A DNA stretch of 33,331 nucleotides from Pseudomonas avellanae BPIC 631 (GCF_000444135.1 NZ_ATDK01000082.1:1-33331), one strand, 5' to 3'. Shown: positions 17,549 through 28,260, numbered from the stretch's first letter. Notes: generated by a model not told the origin, from the sequence alone. Translations and numbers: made by a program.

Positions 17549-18469
17549 GTGCGTGCTTTTCGACTTCCGCATTTATTGGCTTGCGGCCTGCTCACGCTGC
17601 TGGCGAGCGCCGCTCAGGCTGCGCCTATCGACATCGATGACGGCCAGCACAAGGTCCATCTGCCAGCCCCCCCCAAGCGCGTGGTGGTGCTGGAATTTTC
17701 GTTTCTCGACGGGCTGGCTTCGGTTGGCGTGACACCGGTCGGTGCTGCAGATGATGGCGACGCCAGTCGTGTGCTGCCCAAGGTGCGCAAGGCCTTGGGT
17801 GACTGGCAGTCGGTGGGGCTGCGCTCGCAACCCAACATCGAAGTGATCGCACGGCTCAAGCCGGACCTGATCATCGCCGACCTCGGTCGTCATCAGGCGC
17901 TTTATAACGACCTGGCCAGCCTGGCCCCGACGCTGATGTTGCCGTCACGCGGCGAGGACTATCAGGGCAGCCTGAAATCTGCCGAGCTGATCGGCGTGGC
18001 GCTGGGCAAAGGCCCGGAGATGCAGGCGCGAATCGCAGAAAACCGCCAGCACCTGAAGACCGTCGCAGAGCAAATTCCGGCCAACAGCAACGTACTGTTC
18101 GGCGTCGCTCGCGAAGACAGTTTCTCGGTCCACGGCCCGCACTCTTACGCGGGCAGCGTATTGCAGGCGATCGGTCTGAAGGTCCCGGAAGTACGCAAAG
18201 ACGCCGCGCCCACCGAGTTCGTCAGCCTGGAGCAACTGCTCGCCCTGGACCCCAACTGGTTGCTGGTCGGTCATTATCGTCGCCCGAGCATTGTCGACAC
18301 CTGGAGCAAGCAGCCGCTGTGGCAGGTGCTTGGCGCCGTACGCAATAAACAGGTGGCCGAAGTTGACGGTGACAGCTGGGCGCGCAATCGCGGAATCATG
18401 GCGTCCGAGCAGATCGCAGACGATGCGCTTGCCGTACTCAAGGGCGGCAAGGCCGTGCTGAACCCTTAA
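17549..18469 (+). CDS. fecB: Ferric-citrate-type ABC transporter, periplasmic binding protein
   Basis: 306 aa starting with GTG, preceded by AAAGGA. A Sec signal peptide spans residues 1-25 (ACGLLTLLASAAQA, cut before API). The mature protein is a class III (helical backbone) siderophore-binding protein with PKRVVVLEFSFLDGLASVGVTPVG, LKPDLIIAD and a C-terminal WARNRGIMASEQIADDAL. Its stop abuts the FecC ATG (TAAATG). It delivers ferric citrate or a related siderophore to FecCDE. No FecA receptor or FecIR signalling genes are in the window, so the outer-membrane partner must be elsewhere. Citrate as ligand is inferred from the FecBCDE resemblance. Confidence 0.85.
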   Translation: MRAFRLPHLLACGLLTLLASAAQAAPIDIDDGQHKVHLPAPPKRVVVLEFSFLDGLASVGVTPVGAADDGDASRVLPKVRKALGDWQSVGLRSQPNIEVIARLKPDLIIADLGRHQALYNDLASLAPTLMLPSRGEDYQGSLKSAELIGVALGKGPEMQARIAENRQHLKTVAEQIPANSNVLFGVAREDSFSVHGPHSYAGSVLQAIGLKVPEVRKDAAPTEFVSLEQLLALDPNWLLVGHYRRPSIVDTWSKQPLWQVLGAVRNKQVAEVDGDSWARNRGIMASEQIADDALAVLKGGKAVLNP

Positions 18470-19455
18470 ATGCGCCGCTGGCTGATGGCGGGCGTGATTG
18501 CCATGACCTGCCTGGGACTGTTCTGGGTGTCGCTGTTCGCCTTGTCGTCGTTCAGCATTCGTCAGATAGATGCCTGGAACGGGCTGTTCACGCAGGGCCG
18601 CGAGGGCGGCAATATCGCGTATATCGTCGCGCAACTGCGGGTGCCACGTGCCTTGTGCGCAGCCTTGGTGGGAGCGTGTCTCGGTGTCGCCGGGGCCTTG
18701 ATGCAAGGCATTACGCGCAACCGTCTGGCCTCGCCGTCCTTGTTTGGCGTCACGGCAGGCGCGGCATTGGGTCTGGCGCTGTTTTCCACCGGGCTGGTCG
18801 CCCTGCCTTTTGCCGGTGGCGCATTGTTGATGACCTGCATCGGCGGCGCACTGGCGTGGATCACCGTGTTCAGCCTCGGTGGCGCATGGTCGCCGACCAC
18901 CGCGCAAGGCCGACTGGTGCTGGCGGGGGTCGCCGTTGCGGCGCTGTGTGCAGCATTGACTCGCCTCACAGTGATTCTGGTCGAGGCCCAGGCGCAGAGT
19001 GTCCTCAACTGGCTGGCCGGCTCACTGGCCAATGTCGGTGCCGAGCAACTGCAACTGCTCTGGCCTTGCACGCTGATCGGCCTGGTGTTGGCGATTGCCT
19101 GTGCGCCGCGCCTGAACCTCATCAACCTGGGCGAGGACGCCGCCCGTTCGCTGGGCGTGCGCATTGGTGCCCTGCGGCTTCTAGTGTTTGTGGTCAGCCT
19201 GCTGCTGGTCGGTGCCAGCGTTTGTGCGGTCGGGCCGATTGCCTTTGTCGGCCTGATCGCGCCAAACATTGCTCGCCAATGGCTGGGCAACGACTACCGC
19301 TGGCTGATACCGATCAGTGCCGGTCTGGGCGCGGCCATTGTATTGGCTTCCGACCTGATCAGCCGTGCGGTGGCGTTCCCCGTTGAAACACCGGCTGGCG
19401 TGGTGACGGCGTTGATCGGCGCGCCGTTCTTTCTGTTTCTGGCGAGGCGTGCGCT

Positions 19456-19459
<4 letters not shown>
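18470..19459 (+). CDS. fecC: Iron-siderophore ABC permease FecC-like
   Basis: 329 aa FecCD-family permease with about 9-10 membrane spans. Family motifs include RVPRALCAALVGACLGVAGALMQG (near 44-67), NRLASPSLFGVTAGA and, near the C-terminus, GPIAFVGLIAPNIAR, the cytoplasmic loop that meets the ATPase. It begins directly after the FecB stop and overlaps FecD by 4 bp (ATGA). It forms half of the inner-membrane channel. Confidence 0.88.
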
Positions 19460-20424
<965 letters not shown>

Positions 20425-20427
20425 CCC

Positions 20428-21219
20428 ATGAGCATTCTGAAGGCGCAGCACCTCGACATCGGCTACGGCGCAACGCGGATCGTGCAGGACCTGTCATTCA
20501 GCCCTCCGCCAGGACAGGTCACCGCGCTGATCGGCCCCAACGGTTGCGGCAAATCCACATTGCTCAAGGCGTTCGCGCGGATCCTCACCCCGCAGTCGGG
20601 CAGCCTGAGCCTGGACGGTAAAACCTACAGCCAGCTGTCGGCCAGAGAGCTGGCCTGCAAGGTGGCGTTTTTGCCGCAAGTGCTGCCGATTCCCGAAGGC
20701 GTCAGCGTGCGTCAACTGGTGGCTTACGGCCGCAGCCCGCACAACAGTTTGTGGGGGCGTTTGAGCGGGGCCGATCAGCACAGTGTCGATCAGGCGTTGC
20801 AGCGCATGGAACTGGACACCCTGGCCGAACGCCCACTGTCCGATTTGTCCGGAGGGCAGCGGCAGCGCGCCTGGCTGGCGATGATTCTTGCGCAGGACGC
20901 CGACATTGTTCTGCTCGACGAACCGACCACCTACCTGGACATCAGCCATCAGGTCGAACTGCTGGACCTGATGCGCGAGCTGAGCGCTGAAGGCAAAACC
21001 GTGATTACCGTGCTCCATGACATCAATCAGGCCTGCCGCTACGCCGACCATCTGGCGGTGATGCAGGGCGGACGTCTGGTGACCTGCGGCGCGCCGGGTG
21101 ATGTGCTGACCGCCGAGCTGGTGTGTCAGGTGTTCGACGTGCAAGTGCAGATCATGCGCGAGCCAGTGGCCGGTACGCCGATGTGCATAGTCGAACGCAG
21201 CACCCGCTGCACCAGTTGA
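20428..21219 (+). CDS. fecE: Iron-siderophore ABC ATPase FecE-like
   Basis: 263 aa ABC ATPase with Walker A GPNGCGKST (about 36-44), Q-loop FLPQ, signature LSGGQRQR, Walker B VLLDEPTTYLD and switch histidine in VLHDINQ. It matches FepC/FecE-type iron-chelate ATPases. It is the last gene of a tight four-gene operon. A 550-bp block of REPIN repeats follows directly, which may stabilise or end the fec transcript. Confidence 0.9.
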   Translation: MSILKAQHLDIGYGATRIVQDLSFSPPPGQVTALIGPNGCGKSTLLKAFARILTPQSGSLSLDGKTYSQLSARELACKVAFLPQVLPIPEGVSVRQLVAYGRSPHNSLWGRLSGADQHSVDQALQRMELDTLAERPLSDLSGGQRQRAWLAMILAQDADIVLLDEPTTYLDISHQVELLDLMRELSAEGKTVITVLHDINQACRYADHLAVMQGGRLVTCGAPGDVLTAELVCQVFDVQVQIMREPVAGTPMCIVERSTRCTS

Positions 21220-21265
21220 CAGCGCAGACGCTCGCCGCTGCACCGTAGCGCTGCACTCGCGTTGC

Positions 21266-21436
21266 CCACAGCACTGCTTTTGATTCTGGCCGAAGGCCGT
21301 GAGAGCGACCGGGGCGGCGATCCGCATTGTTCGCGAAAAGGCTGGCATATCCTCCGAAAATGCATCGTCTGAACTAAAGTCTTCGCGAACAAGTTCGCTC
21401 CCACGGCCTTCGGCCAGAATCAAGAGCAGCGCTGTG
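21266..21436. repeat. REPIN with long inverted flanks
   Basis: The arm at about 21266-21300 (containing GATTCTGGCCGAAGGCCGT) is inverted with respect to 21402-21436. Inside, 21311-21421 is a REPIN-like unit: GGGGCGGCGATCC at one end, TTCGCGAA-type ends, and CTCCCACGGCCTTCGGCC at the other. A second copy with a different centre lies at 33166-33271. Confidence 0.75.
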
Positions 21437-21766
21437 TAGGAGCGGACTTGTCCGCGAATACCATAGTTCAGACGATTCATTTTCGGGGAATACACCGCCT
21501 TTTTCGCGGACAAGTCCGCGGCCTTCGGCCAGAATCAAGAGCAGCACTGTGTAGGAGCGGACTTGTCCGCGAAGACCATAGTTCAGACGATTCATTTTCG
21601 GGGGAATACACCGCCTTTTTCGCGGACAAGTCCGCGGCCTTCGGCCAGAATCAAGAGCAGCACTGTGGAGCGGACTTGTCTGCGAAGACCATAGTTCAGA
21701 CGATTCATTTTCGGGGGAATACACCGCCTTTTTCGCGGACAATTCCCACGCCCTTTGGGCAGAATC
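21421..21766. repeat. Three tandem ~115-bp REPIN units
   Basis: Units start at 21421, 21536 and 21652 (lengths 115, 116, 114). Each has GGAGCGGACTTGTCCGCGAA, a nearly identical central stretch with CCATAGTTCAGACGATTCAT, then the inverted arm TTCGCGGACAAGTCCGC and GGCCTTCGGCCAGAATC. The third unit has lost 3 bp (GTGGAGCGG) and its right arm is diverged (ACAATTCCCACGCCC). Small open frames here are repeat artefacts. Confidence 0.9.
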
Positions 21767-21796
21767 AAAGACGCGCTGGCGGCATAGTTGTCCTGT

Positions 21797-21812
21797 TGGT
21801 CAGTTATTTGCA
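21797..21812 (+). promoter_or_regulatory. Sigma-54-type promoter candidate for the BMP binding protein
   Basis: TGGTCAGTTATTTGCA, with GG at 21798-21799 and GC at 21810-21811, ten bases apart. The ATG is 46 bp downstream. It has the same TGG-N-CAG-N4-TTGC(A/T) pattern as the sites before the NCS2 permease and the ABC ATPase. Confidence 0.6.
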
Positions 21813-21857
21813 TTGTCGGGGTATGCACTCCAACAAGACCGCAAGGAGCTAGACCCG

Positions 21858-22952
21858 ATGCACCTGACCAACCCACGTCGTCCTCTGAAAAAACTGCTGT
21901 GCGCCATGGCCGCTGTTGTCGGCATCGGCTCCAGCCTGCTCGCCTCGGCAGCCGATCCGCTGAAAGTCGGATTCGTCTACATCGGCCCCATCGGCGACCA
22001 CGGCTGGACCTATCAGCACGAGCAGGGCCGCAAGGCGATGGTCGCGGCGCTGGGTGACAAGGTCAGCAGCAGCTACGTGGAAAACGTCCCGGAAGGTGCA
22101 GACGCCGAGCGGGTGATCCGCAACATGGCCAAGGGCGGCTACGACCTGATTTTCAGCACCTCCTTCGGTTACATGAACCCGACCCTGAAAGTTGCCAAGC
22201 AATTCCCCAAAGTGAAATTCGAGCACGCAACGGGCTACAAGCAGGACAAGAACATGGGCACTTATCTGGCCCGCACCTATGAAGGCCGCTACGTCAGCGG
22301 TTACATCGCGGCGAAGATGACCAAGACCAAGAAGATCGGTTACGTCGCCTCCTTCCCGATCCCTGAAGTGCTGCGCGACATCGACGCCATCCAGCTGGCG
22401 CTGAACAAATACAACCCCGGCACCGAGATCAAAGTGGTGTGGGTCAACTCCTGGTTCGATCCGGGCAAAGAAGCCGACGCCGCCAACGCCCTGATCGATC
22501 AGGGTGTGGACGTGGTGTTCCAGCACACCGACAGCCCGGCACCGATTCAGACCGCCGAGCGTCGTGGCGTGTATGCCGTGGGCTACGCTTCAGACATGGC
22601 GCACTTCGGGCCCAAAGCAGTGCTGGCCTCCATCGTCAACAACTGGGGCCCGCATTACATTCAGGCAGCAGAAGGCGTTATCGCCGGCACCTGGAAGCCA
22701 CAGGATTATTGGGGCGGCCTGAAAGAAGGCACGGTCGAACTGCCGATCAGCGACGTGGTGCCTGCTGACGTGAAGGCCGAAGCGCAGAAGCTCATCGCCA
22801 GCATCGAAAGCGGCGAGTTCCACCCGTTCACCGGCCCGATCAAGGACCAGAACGGCACGATCAAAATTGCTGACGGCGTGGTCGCGACCAACGCCGAGCT
22901 GGCGTCGATGAACTATTACGTCGAAGGCATCAAAGCCGAACTGCCTAAATAA
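21858..22952 (+). CDS. BMP-family (purine nucleoside) ABC substrate-binding protein
   Basis: 364 aa from MHLTNPRRPL. The ATG at 21858 has AAGGAG 9 bp ahead and gives a proper signal peptide (basic start, LLCAMAAVVGIGSSLLASA, cleaved before ADPLK). There is no lipobox. The mature part is a PnrA/Bmp-type periplasmic protein: KVGFVYIGPIGDHGWTYQHE, then LIFSTSFGYMNP, GYVASFPIPEVLRDIDA and WVNSWFDPGKEADAA. It should capture a nucleoside or purine base for the ATPase and permeases at 7561-11152. Having the binding protein about 11 kb from the rest of its transporter is unusual. A hairpin lies directly after the gene. Confidence 0.9.
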   Translation: MHLTNPRRPLKKLLCAMAAVVGIGSSLLASAADPLKVGFVYIGPIGDHGWTYQHEQGRKAMVAALGDKVSSSYVENVPEGADAERVIRNMAKGGYDLIFSTSFGYMNPTLKVAKQFPKVKFEHATGYKQDKNMGTYLARTYEGRYVSGYIAAKMTKTKKIGYVASFPIPEVLRDIDAIQLALNKYNPGTEIKVVWVNSWFDPGKEADAANALIDQGVDVVFQHTDSPAPIQTAERRGVYAVGYASDMAHFGPKAVLASIVNNWGPHYIQAAEGVIAGTWKPQDYWGGLKEGTVELPISDVVPADVKAEAQKLIASIESGEFHPFTGPIKDQNGTIKIADGVVATNAELASMNYYVEGIKAELPK

Positions 22953-22964
22953 CCGGCTGGCATC

Positions 22965-22988
22965 GCGTGCCCGTTTCGGCGGGCACGC
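22965..22988 (+). terminator. Hairpin after the BMP gene
   Basis: GCGTGCCCG (22965-22973) and CGGGCACGC (22980-22988) form a perfect 9-bp stem with a 6-nt loop, 12 bp after the stop. No U-tract follows. It probably acts as a 3' stabiliser or attenuator that keeps binding-protein mRNA above the oxygenase and deaminase mRNA. Confidence 0.55.
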
Positions 22989-23029
22989 TCATCGACACGC
23001 AACACCACAATGATTTCCAGGACCGGTTA

Positions 23030-23995
23030 ATGGACCAGCTTCCCATCATCGACATCAGCCCGCTTTACGGCACTGATACCCAAGCCTGGCAGGCTGTCGC
23101 CACACAGATAGACAGCGCCTGTCGGGAATGGGGCTTTTTCTACATCAAGGGCCACCCGATCACTGCCGAGCGCATCGAACAGGTGCAATCGGTAGCCAAA
23201 GACTTCTTCGCCCGCGATGCTGCTGAAAAGCTGCGCATCGACATCACGCAAAGCACGCACCATCGCGGCTACGGCGCCATCGCCACTGAGCAACTGGACC
23301 CCAGCCTGCCGAGCGACCTGAAAGAAACCTTCGACATGGGCCTGCACCTGGATGCCAATCATCCCGACGTGCTGGCCGGCAAACCGTTACGCGGCCCCAA
23401 CCGCCACCCGGCGATTCCCGGCTGGGAAGGCCTGATGGAGCAGCATTACCTGGACATGCAGGCACTGGCGCAAACCCTGCTGCGCGCCATGACCCTGGCA
23501 TTGGGCATCGAGCGTGACTTCTTCGATCAGCGTTTTCAGGACCCGGTCAGTGTGCTGCGCATGATCCATTACCCGCCGCGCCATACGGCGACTTCAAGCG
23601 AGCAACAGGGCGCGGGCGCGCACACCGACTACGGCTGCATCACGTTGCTGTATCAAGACACGGCGGGCGGTTTGCAGGTTCGCGACGTACGCGGCGAATG
23701 GATCGACGCGCCGCCGATCGACGGCACTTTCGTGGTCAACCTTGGCGACATGATGGCGCGCTGGAGCAATGACCGTTACCTGTCCACGCCGCATCGGGTC
23801 GTCAGCCCATTGGGCGTCGATCGCTACTCGATGCCGTTTTTCGCCGAGCCGCATCCCGATACTCGCATCGAATGCCTGCCCGGTTGCCAGAGCGAAACTC
23901 ATCCGGCCCGCTATCCTGTAACGACTTGTGCCGAATTTCTGCTTTCGCGCTTCGCCGACACCTACGCTTACCGTCGCGAACAGGAGGCAAGTTGA
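23030..23995 (+). CDS. 2-oxoglutarate/Fe(II) oxygenase of the isopenicillin-N-synthase-like family
   Basis: 321 aa from MDQLPIIDIS. The double-stranded beta-helix core carries the iron triad His198-x-Asp200 (GAHTDYGCITLL) and His255 (STPHRVVSP), and the 2-oxoglutarate-binding RxS Arg265-Ser267 (RYSMPFF). The N-terminal DIOX_N region (IIDISPLYG, WGFFYIKGHPI) is intact. The family oxidises small molecules with O2, giving succinate and CO2. It sits between the purine-binding protein and adenine deaminase on the same strand, so a purine-derived substrate is a reasonable inference; none is proven. An upstream ATG at 22967 lies inside the hairpin and is rejected as the start. Confidence 0.85.
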   Translation: MDQLPIIDISPLYGTDTQAWQAVATQIDSACREWGFFYIKGHPITAERIEQVQSVAKDFFARDAAEKLRIDITQSTHHRGYGAIATEQLDPSLPSDLKETFDMGLHLDANHPDVLAGKPLRGPNRHPAIPGWEGLMEQHYLDMQALAQTLLRAMTLALGIERDFFDQRFQDPVSVLRMIHYPPRHTATSSEQQGAGAHTDYGCITLLYQDTAGGLQVRDVRGEWIDAPPIDGTFVVNLGDMMARWSNDRYLSTPHRVVSPLGVDRYSMPFFAEPHPDTRIECLPGCQSETHPARYPVTTCAEFLLSRFADTYAYRREQEAS

Positions 23996-24064
23996 ACGCT
24001 CGGTCAGGTTTTACCCTGCGCAGCGACATGCATCTGTAGAATGCACGCGATCTGCACCTGATGA

Positions 24065-25027
<963 letters not shown>

Positions 25028-25031
25028 AATT

Positions 25032-25075
25032 TCTGCGCCGCAAGGGACGCAACGCGTCCGCTTTTACGGCGCAGA
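25032..25075. terminator. Nested hairpin between convergent genes
   Basis: Outer stem TCTGCGCCG (25032-25040) / CGGCGCAGA (25067-25075), with an inner stem GGACGC-AAC-GCGTCC (25045-25059). It lies between the stops of the adenine deaminase (+) and the ArsR-type gene (-), so it can serve both strands. The inner palindrome resembles the GGACGC-NNN-GCGTCC repeats found elsewhere in the window. Confidence 0.65.
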
Positions 25076-25081
25076 TACGAC

Positions 25082-25774
25082 TCAGGCCGCCGCCGCGATC
25101 CTGTTGATTTCCCGCTGCCCGCTGGATGAAACCTGCAGGGTGCTGGACTCTTCGGTGGTGCGCAGCCAGCCCATCTGAATGAACAGCTGCAACAGCCCTG
25201 CCCCCAGCGCGCCACCCAGGTGCGGGCTGCGGTCGTTCCATTTGGGGCAGGCGCAGACCGTTTCGCGTTTGCGCTGCGCCAGTGCGGGTATGTAGATGCC
25301 GCGCTCGGCAAACAGGGCCACTCCCCTGCTCGTGACCTCGATGCGCTTCTCATGCCTTTCTATCCAGCCCGCCTCCAGCAGGCGCTGATACAGTTCGGCG
25401 GCTATTTCACCCCCCAGATGATCGGAGCAGACCCGCGCGCGACGTAGCGGCAAAAGCGGCATGGGTTGGGCAAAACGACGATTGATCTGATCAGCACTGG
25501 CCACCGACGCGCAAGCCAGCGCTTCCACCGCAGCGCCCACCTCCGGCGCGGCCAGACGAAAGAAACGCTTGCGCCCTCGCGCCTCCTGCCTCAACAGACC
25601 ACCACTGGTCAGACGTGCCAGATGCGCGCCCGCAGACGCTGCCGAGACCCCCGCCAGAATGGCCAGTTCGTCGACAGGGCGAGCCGTACCGTCCATCAGC
25701 GCCCAGAGCATTGCGCTGCGCTTGGGGTCGGCCAGCAATGTCGCAATCTGGCTGATGCCAGGTCCGTATTCCAT
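25082..25774 (-). CDS. ArsR-type winged-helix regulator
   Basis: 230 aa from MEYGPGISQI. The ATG at 25774 has a GGGAGGGA ribosome site. The first 75 residues form an ArsR-like winged helix (IATLLADPKRSAMLWALMDG, then AGVSAASAGAHLARLTSGGLL). The long C-terminal part is atypical for small metal-sensing ArsR proteins and contains CACPKWNDRSPHLGGALGAGL, with two of its few cysteines close together. Similar long ArsR proteins exist in Pseudomonas and Burkholderia. The ligand is unknown, and no partner gene is adjacent: upstream is a long non-coding stretch. Confidence 0.8.
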   Translation of the reverse strand: MEYGPGISQIATLLADPKRSAMLWALMDGTARPVDELAILAGVSAASAGAHLARLTSGGLLRQEARGRKRFFRLAAPEVGAAVEALACASVASADQINRRFAQPMPLLPLRRARVCSDHLGGEIAAELYQRLLEAGWIERHEKRIEVTSRGVALFAERGIYIPALAQRKRETVCACPKWNDRSPHLGGALGAGLLQLFIQMGWLRTTEESSTLQVSSSGQREINRIAAAA

Positions 25775-25801
25775 GTGTTCCCTCCCTGTTGAAACATTCA
25801 T

Positions 25802-26210
25802 CTATCGCGATGACTTAATGAAAGCGATCACGCCGCCGTAAAGTTCAACGCGGCTCTTATCTGAAATGACAAGTATAAACTCTATGCCCTCTGCCCTAAG
25901 GGAGTGAAAAACTTTTCGTACAAACTGTTGTCGCGCACCTGCACGGAAAATCGCCAGAAGCTGCAGCGATAAGGCGGATTGAAGGGCATCCTGCTATAAC
26001 GCTGCAACCGCTCTGGAAAGGGGCTTTCGGACCTCACTTCGAGCGCGCCTCGAAAAGACAAGCGCAATGCCTATGACAAAAATGCCAAAACCACTTCACA
26101 ACAGTCAGTTTCAAATTTGTTCTGGCACCGGAATCTTTCATTTTTTAAATAAATTTAAATACTTTATTTTCCGACACTTCCGTAGGCCGTTTCCTACTTC
26201 AAGCAGGCCA
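25802..26210. other. AT-rich gap with no convincing gene
   Basis: Base composition drops here, with runs such as TTTTTTAAATAAATTTAAA near 26142-26160. A 61-codon minus-strand frame (25882-26067) reads plausibly protein-like near its end but I do not recognise it. It may be a gene remnant. A TTTTCGTACAAACTG site at about 25913 resembles the GTAC-centred sites in the gap at 7038-7560. Nothing else is clear. Confidence 0.4.
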
Positions 26211-27134
26211 TTACAACAAACCAACAGGCGACTGGCCTACAGCATGTTGCTTACAACGTGACCTGAGCATTTCCAGTAACAGAATGACGGGCTTGCTGAG
26301 TTGTGCACGGTGCGCGCACAGCAAGTTCAGCGGTGCCCGCTCGCCCATCAAGTCAGGCATCAACACTTTGAGGTGCCCGGCCCTCACATCGGCGGCAACG
26401 TCCAGCCAGGACTTGTACGCTACACCTTCGCCTGCAACAGCCCAACGACGCACCACATCGGCATCGTCGCTGACCCGGTTGCCGCTGACCGTCAGGCTGA
26501 TCTCGCGCTTGCCGTCCTCCAGCGTCCAGCGGTCATGGATGCGATCACCCAGCATGAACAGAAGGCAGTTATGGTGTGCCAGTTGCTCGACCTGCTGCGG
26601 CTCACCATGACGCTGCAGATAATCCGGCGCTGCACAGAGCACCCGCCGGTTGTCAGGCAACACCGGCAGCGCAACCAGGCTGGAGTCCTCAGGCGCACCG
26701 TAACGCAGCGCGACATCGACAGGCTGGCGGAACAGATCGGCAATACGGTCGCCCAGCAACAGACGCACGGTCAACTGCGGATGTTGTTGCTGAAATTCGT
26801 CCAGCCAGGGCAAAAGGACGTTGCGGCCAAAGTCCGACGGTGCCGACAGTTGCAGCACGCCCTCGCAACGGTCCTGACTGCTGGCCAGCAGGCGCCGCCC
26901 CTCTTCCAGGCTGCCGAGTGCCGCGCGCGCGTATTCCAGAAACCCTTCACCTTCGGCGGTCAGGCGCAGGCTGCGGGTAGAACGCGCCAGCAAACGCGCA
27001 CCCAGTTGCCGCTCGATACGCTTGAGGGCGGCACTGGCAACCGCCGCCGACAGGTCCATCACCCGCGCCGCAGCAGAAAGGCTGCCCAGGTCCGCTGCAC
27101 GCACGAACAACTGCAGGTCATCAAAACGCAGCAT
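26211..27134 (-). CDS. LysR-family regulator divergent from an MDR oxidoreductase
   Basis: 307 aa from MLRFDDLQLF. The ATG at 27134 is preferred to a TTG one codon earlier. The N-terminal helix-turn-helix (LFVRAADLGSLSAAARVM, then AVASAALKRIERQLGARLLAR) is of the CrgA/AaeR-like group, and the effector domain starts near residue 90. It is transcribed away from the quinone-oxidoreductase-like gene at 27247 with about 110 bp between them. This is the usual layout for regulator and target, so it probably controls that gene in response to electrophiles or quinones. Confidence 0.88.
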   Translation of the reverse strand: MLRFDDLQLFVRAADLGSLSAAARVMDLSAAVASAALKRIERQLGARLLARSTRSLRLTAEGEGFLEYARAALGSLEEGRRLLASSQDRCEGVLQLSAPSDFGRNVLLPWLDEFQQQHPQLTVRLLLGDRIADLFRQPVDVALRYGAPEDSSLVALPVLPDNRRVLCAAPDYLQRHGEPQQVEQLAHHNCLLFMLGDRIHDRWTLEDGKREISLTVSGNRVSDDADVVRRWAVAGEGVAYKSWLDVAADVRAGHLKVLMPDLMGERAPLNLLCAHRAQLSKPVILLLEMLRSRCKQHAVGQSPVGLL

Positions 27135-27246
27135 CAACGCCTCGTATTATCAAAATAAAATTGAAAGAGACTGCCGTTTTAGCGGGTTTTATCTTTACTG
27201 GAAATAGCCAATGATCCGTCCATCATTTTCCTTTGAGGTCACTGAC

Positions 27247-28260
27247 ATGAAAGCCATCGCGTATTACCAGTCTCTGCCGATCAGCGACGCCCAGGCATTG
27301 CAGGACATCGAACTGCCCGAGCCGGTGGCCGGCGCTCGTGATCTGCTGGTCGAGGTCAAGGCGATCTCCGTCAACCCGGTGGACACCAAGATCCGTCAGA
27401 ACGTCCAGCCGGAAGACGGCGCAGCCAAGGTACTGGGCTGGGATGTGGCGGGCGTCGTGAAGACGGTCGGCAGTCAGGTCACGCTGTTCAAGCCGGGCGA
27501 CAAGGTGTTCTATGCCGGATCGCTGACCCGACCGGGTGGCAACAGCGAGCTGCATGTGGTGGACGAGCGCATCGTCGGCCACATGCCCAAGACCCTGAGT
27601 TTTGCTCATGCGGCGGCGCTGCCGTTGACCGCGATCACGGCCTGGGAGCTGCTGTTCGAGCGCCTGCAGGTTGCACAGCACAAAGGCGAAGGTTCGCAAA
27701 GCCTGCTGATTGTCGGCGCGGCCGGTGGCGTAGGGTCGATCCTGACGCAGCTGGCGCGGCAACTGACCTCGCTGAAAGTCATCGGCACCGCCTCGCGAGC
27801 CGAGACCGAAAGCTGGGTTCGCGAGCTGGGTGCACACGAAGTGCTGGACCACAGCAAGCCGTTGAGCGAAGAGCTGAAACGCGTCGGCCTTAACCAGGTG
27901 ACCCATGTGGCCAGCCTGACCCAGACCGAGCAGCATCTGGACCAACTGGTCGAGGCGCTCAAGCCACAAGGCAAGCTGGGCCTGATTGATGATCCGAAGA
28001 CGCTGGACGTGTCAAAGCTCAAGCGCAAGAGCCTGTCGCTGCACTGGGAGTTCATGTACACGCGGTCGATGTTTGAAACCGAGGACATGATCGAACAGCA
28101 CAACCTGCTCAACCGGGTGGCCGAGCTGATTGACGCCGGCACGCTGAAAACCACGTTCGGTGAACACTTCGGCACCATCAACGCCGAAAACCTGCGTCGT
28201 GCTCACGCCCTGCTGGAAAGCGGCAAGGCCAAAGGCAAGGTTGTGCTTGAAGGGTTCTGA
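27247..28260 (+). CDS. Zinc-binding-family quinone oxidoreductase/alkenal reductase-like (MDR)
   Basis: 337 aa from MKAIAYYQSL, with GAGG 9 bp ahead of the ATG. It is a medium-chain dehydrogenase/reductase of the ZADH/QOR group. The N-terminal GroES-like domain shows AISVNPVDTKIR and GWDVAGVV, and the Rossmann motif is GAAGGVGSILTQLARQL (near 157-173). The structural and catalytic zinc cysteines of true alcohol dehydrogenases are absent, as expected for NADPH-dependent quinone or enone reductases. It is divergent from a LysR gene. The physiological substrate is unknown; detoxification of reactive carbonyls or quinones is likely. Confidence 0.85.
   Translation: MKAIAYYQSLPISDAQALQDIELPEPVAGARDLLVEVKAISVNPVDTKIRQNVQPEDGAAKVLGWDVAGVVKTVGSQVTLFKPGDKVFYAGSLTRPGGNSELHVVDERIVGHMPKTLSFAHAAALPLTAITAWELLFERLQVAQHKGEGSQSLLIVGAAGGVGSILTQLARQLTSLKVIGTASRAETESWVRELGAHEVLDHSKPLSEELKRVGLNQVTHVASLTQTEQHLDQLVEALKPQGKLGLIDDPKTLDVSKLKRKSLSLHWEFMYTRSMFETEDMIEQHNLLNRVAELIDAGTLKTTFGEHFGTINAENLRRAHALLESGKAKGKVVLEGF

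Noticed and set aside
21421..21766. Regularly spaced repeats resembling a CRISPR array
   Set aside because: The units are about 115 bp, internally palindromic, and the intervening sequence is repeated too; no cas genes are present.
21374..21876. Several small frames on both strands with repeated peptide blocks
   Set aside because: They translate the tandem REPIN units and have no independent coding signs.
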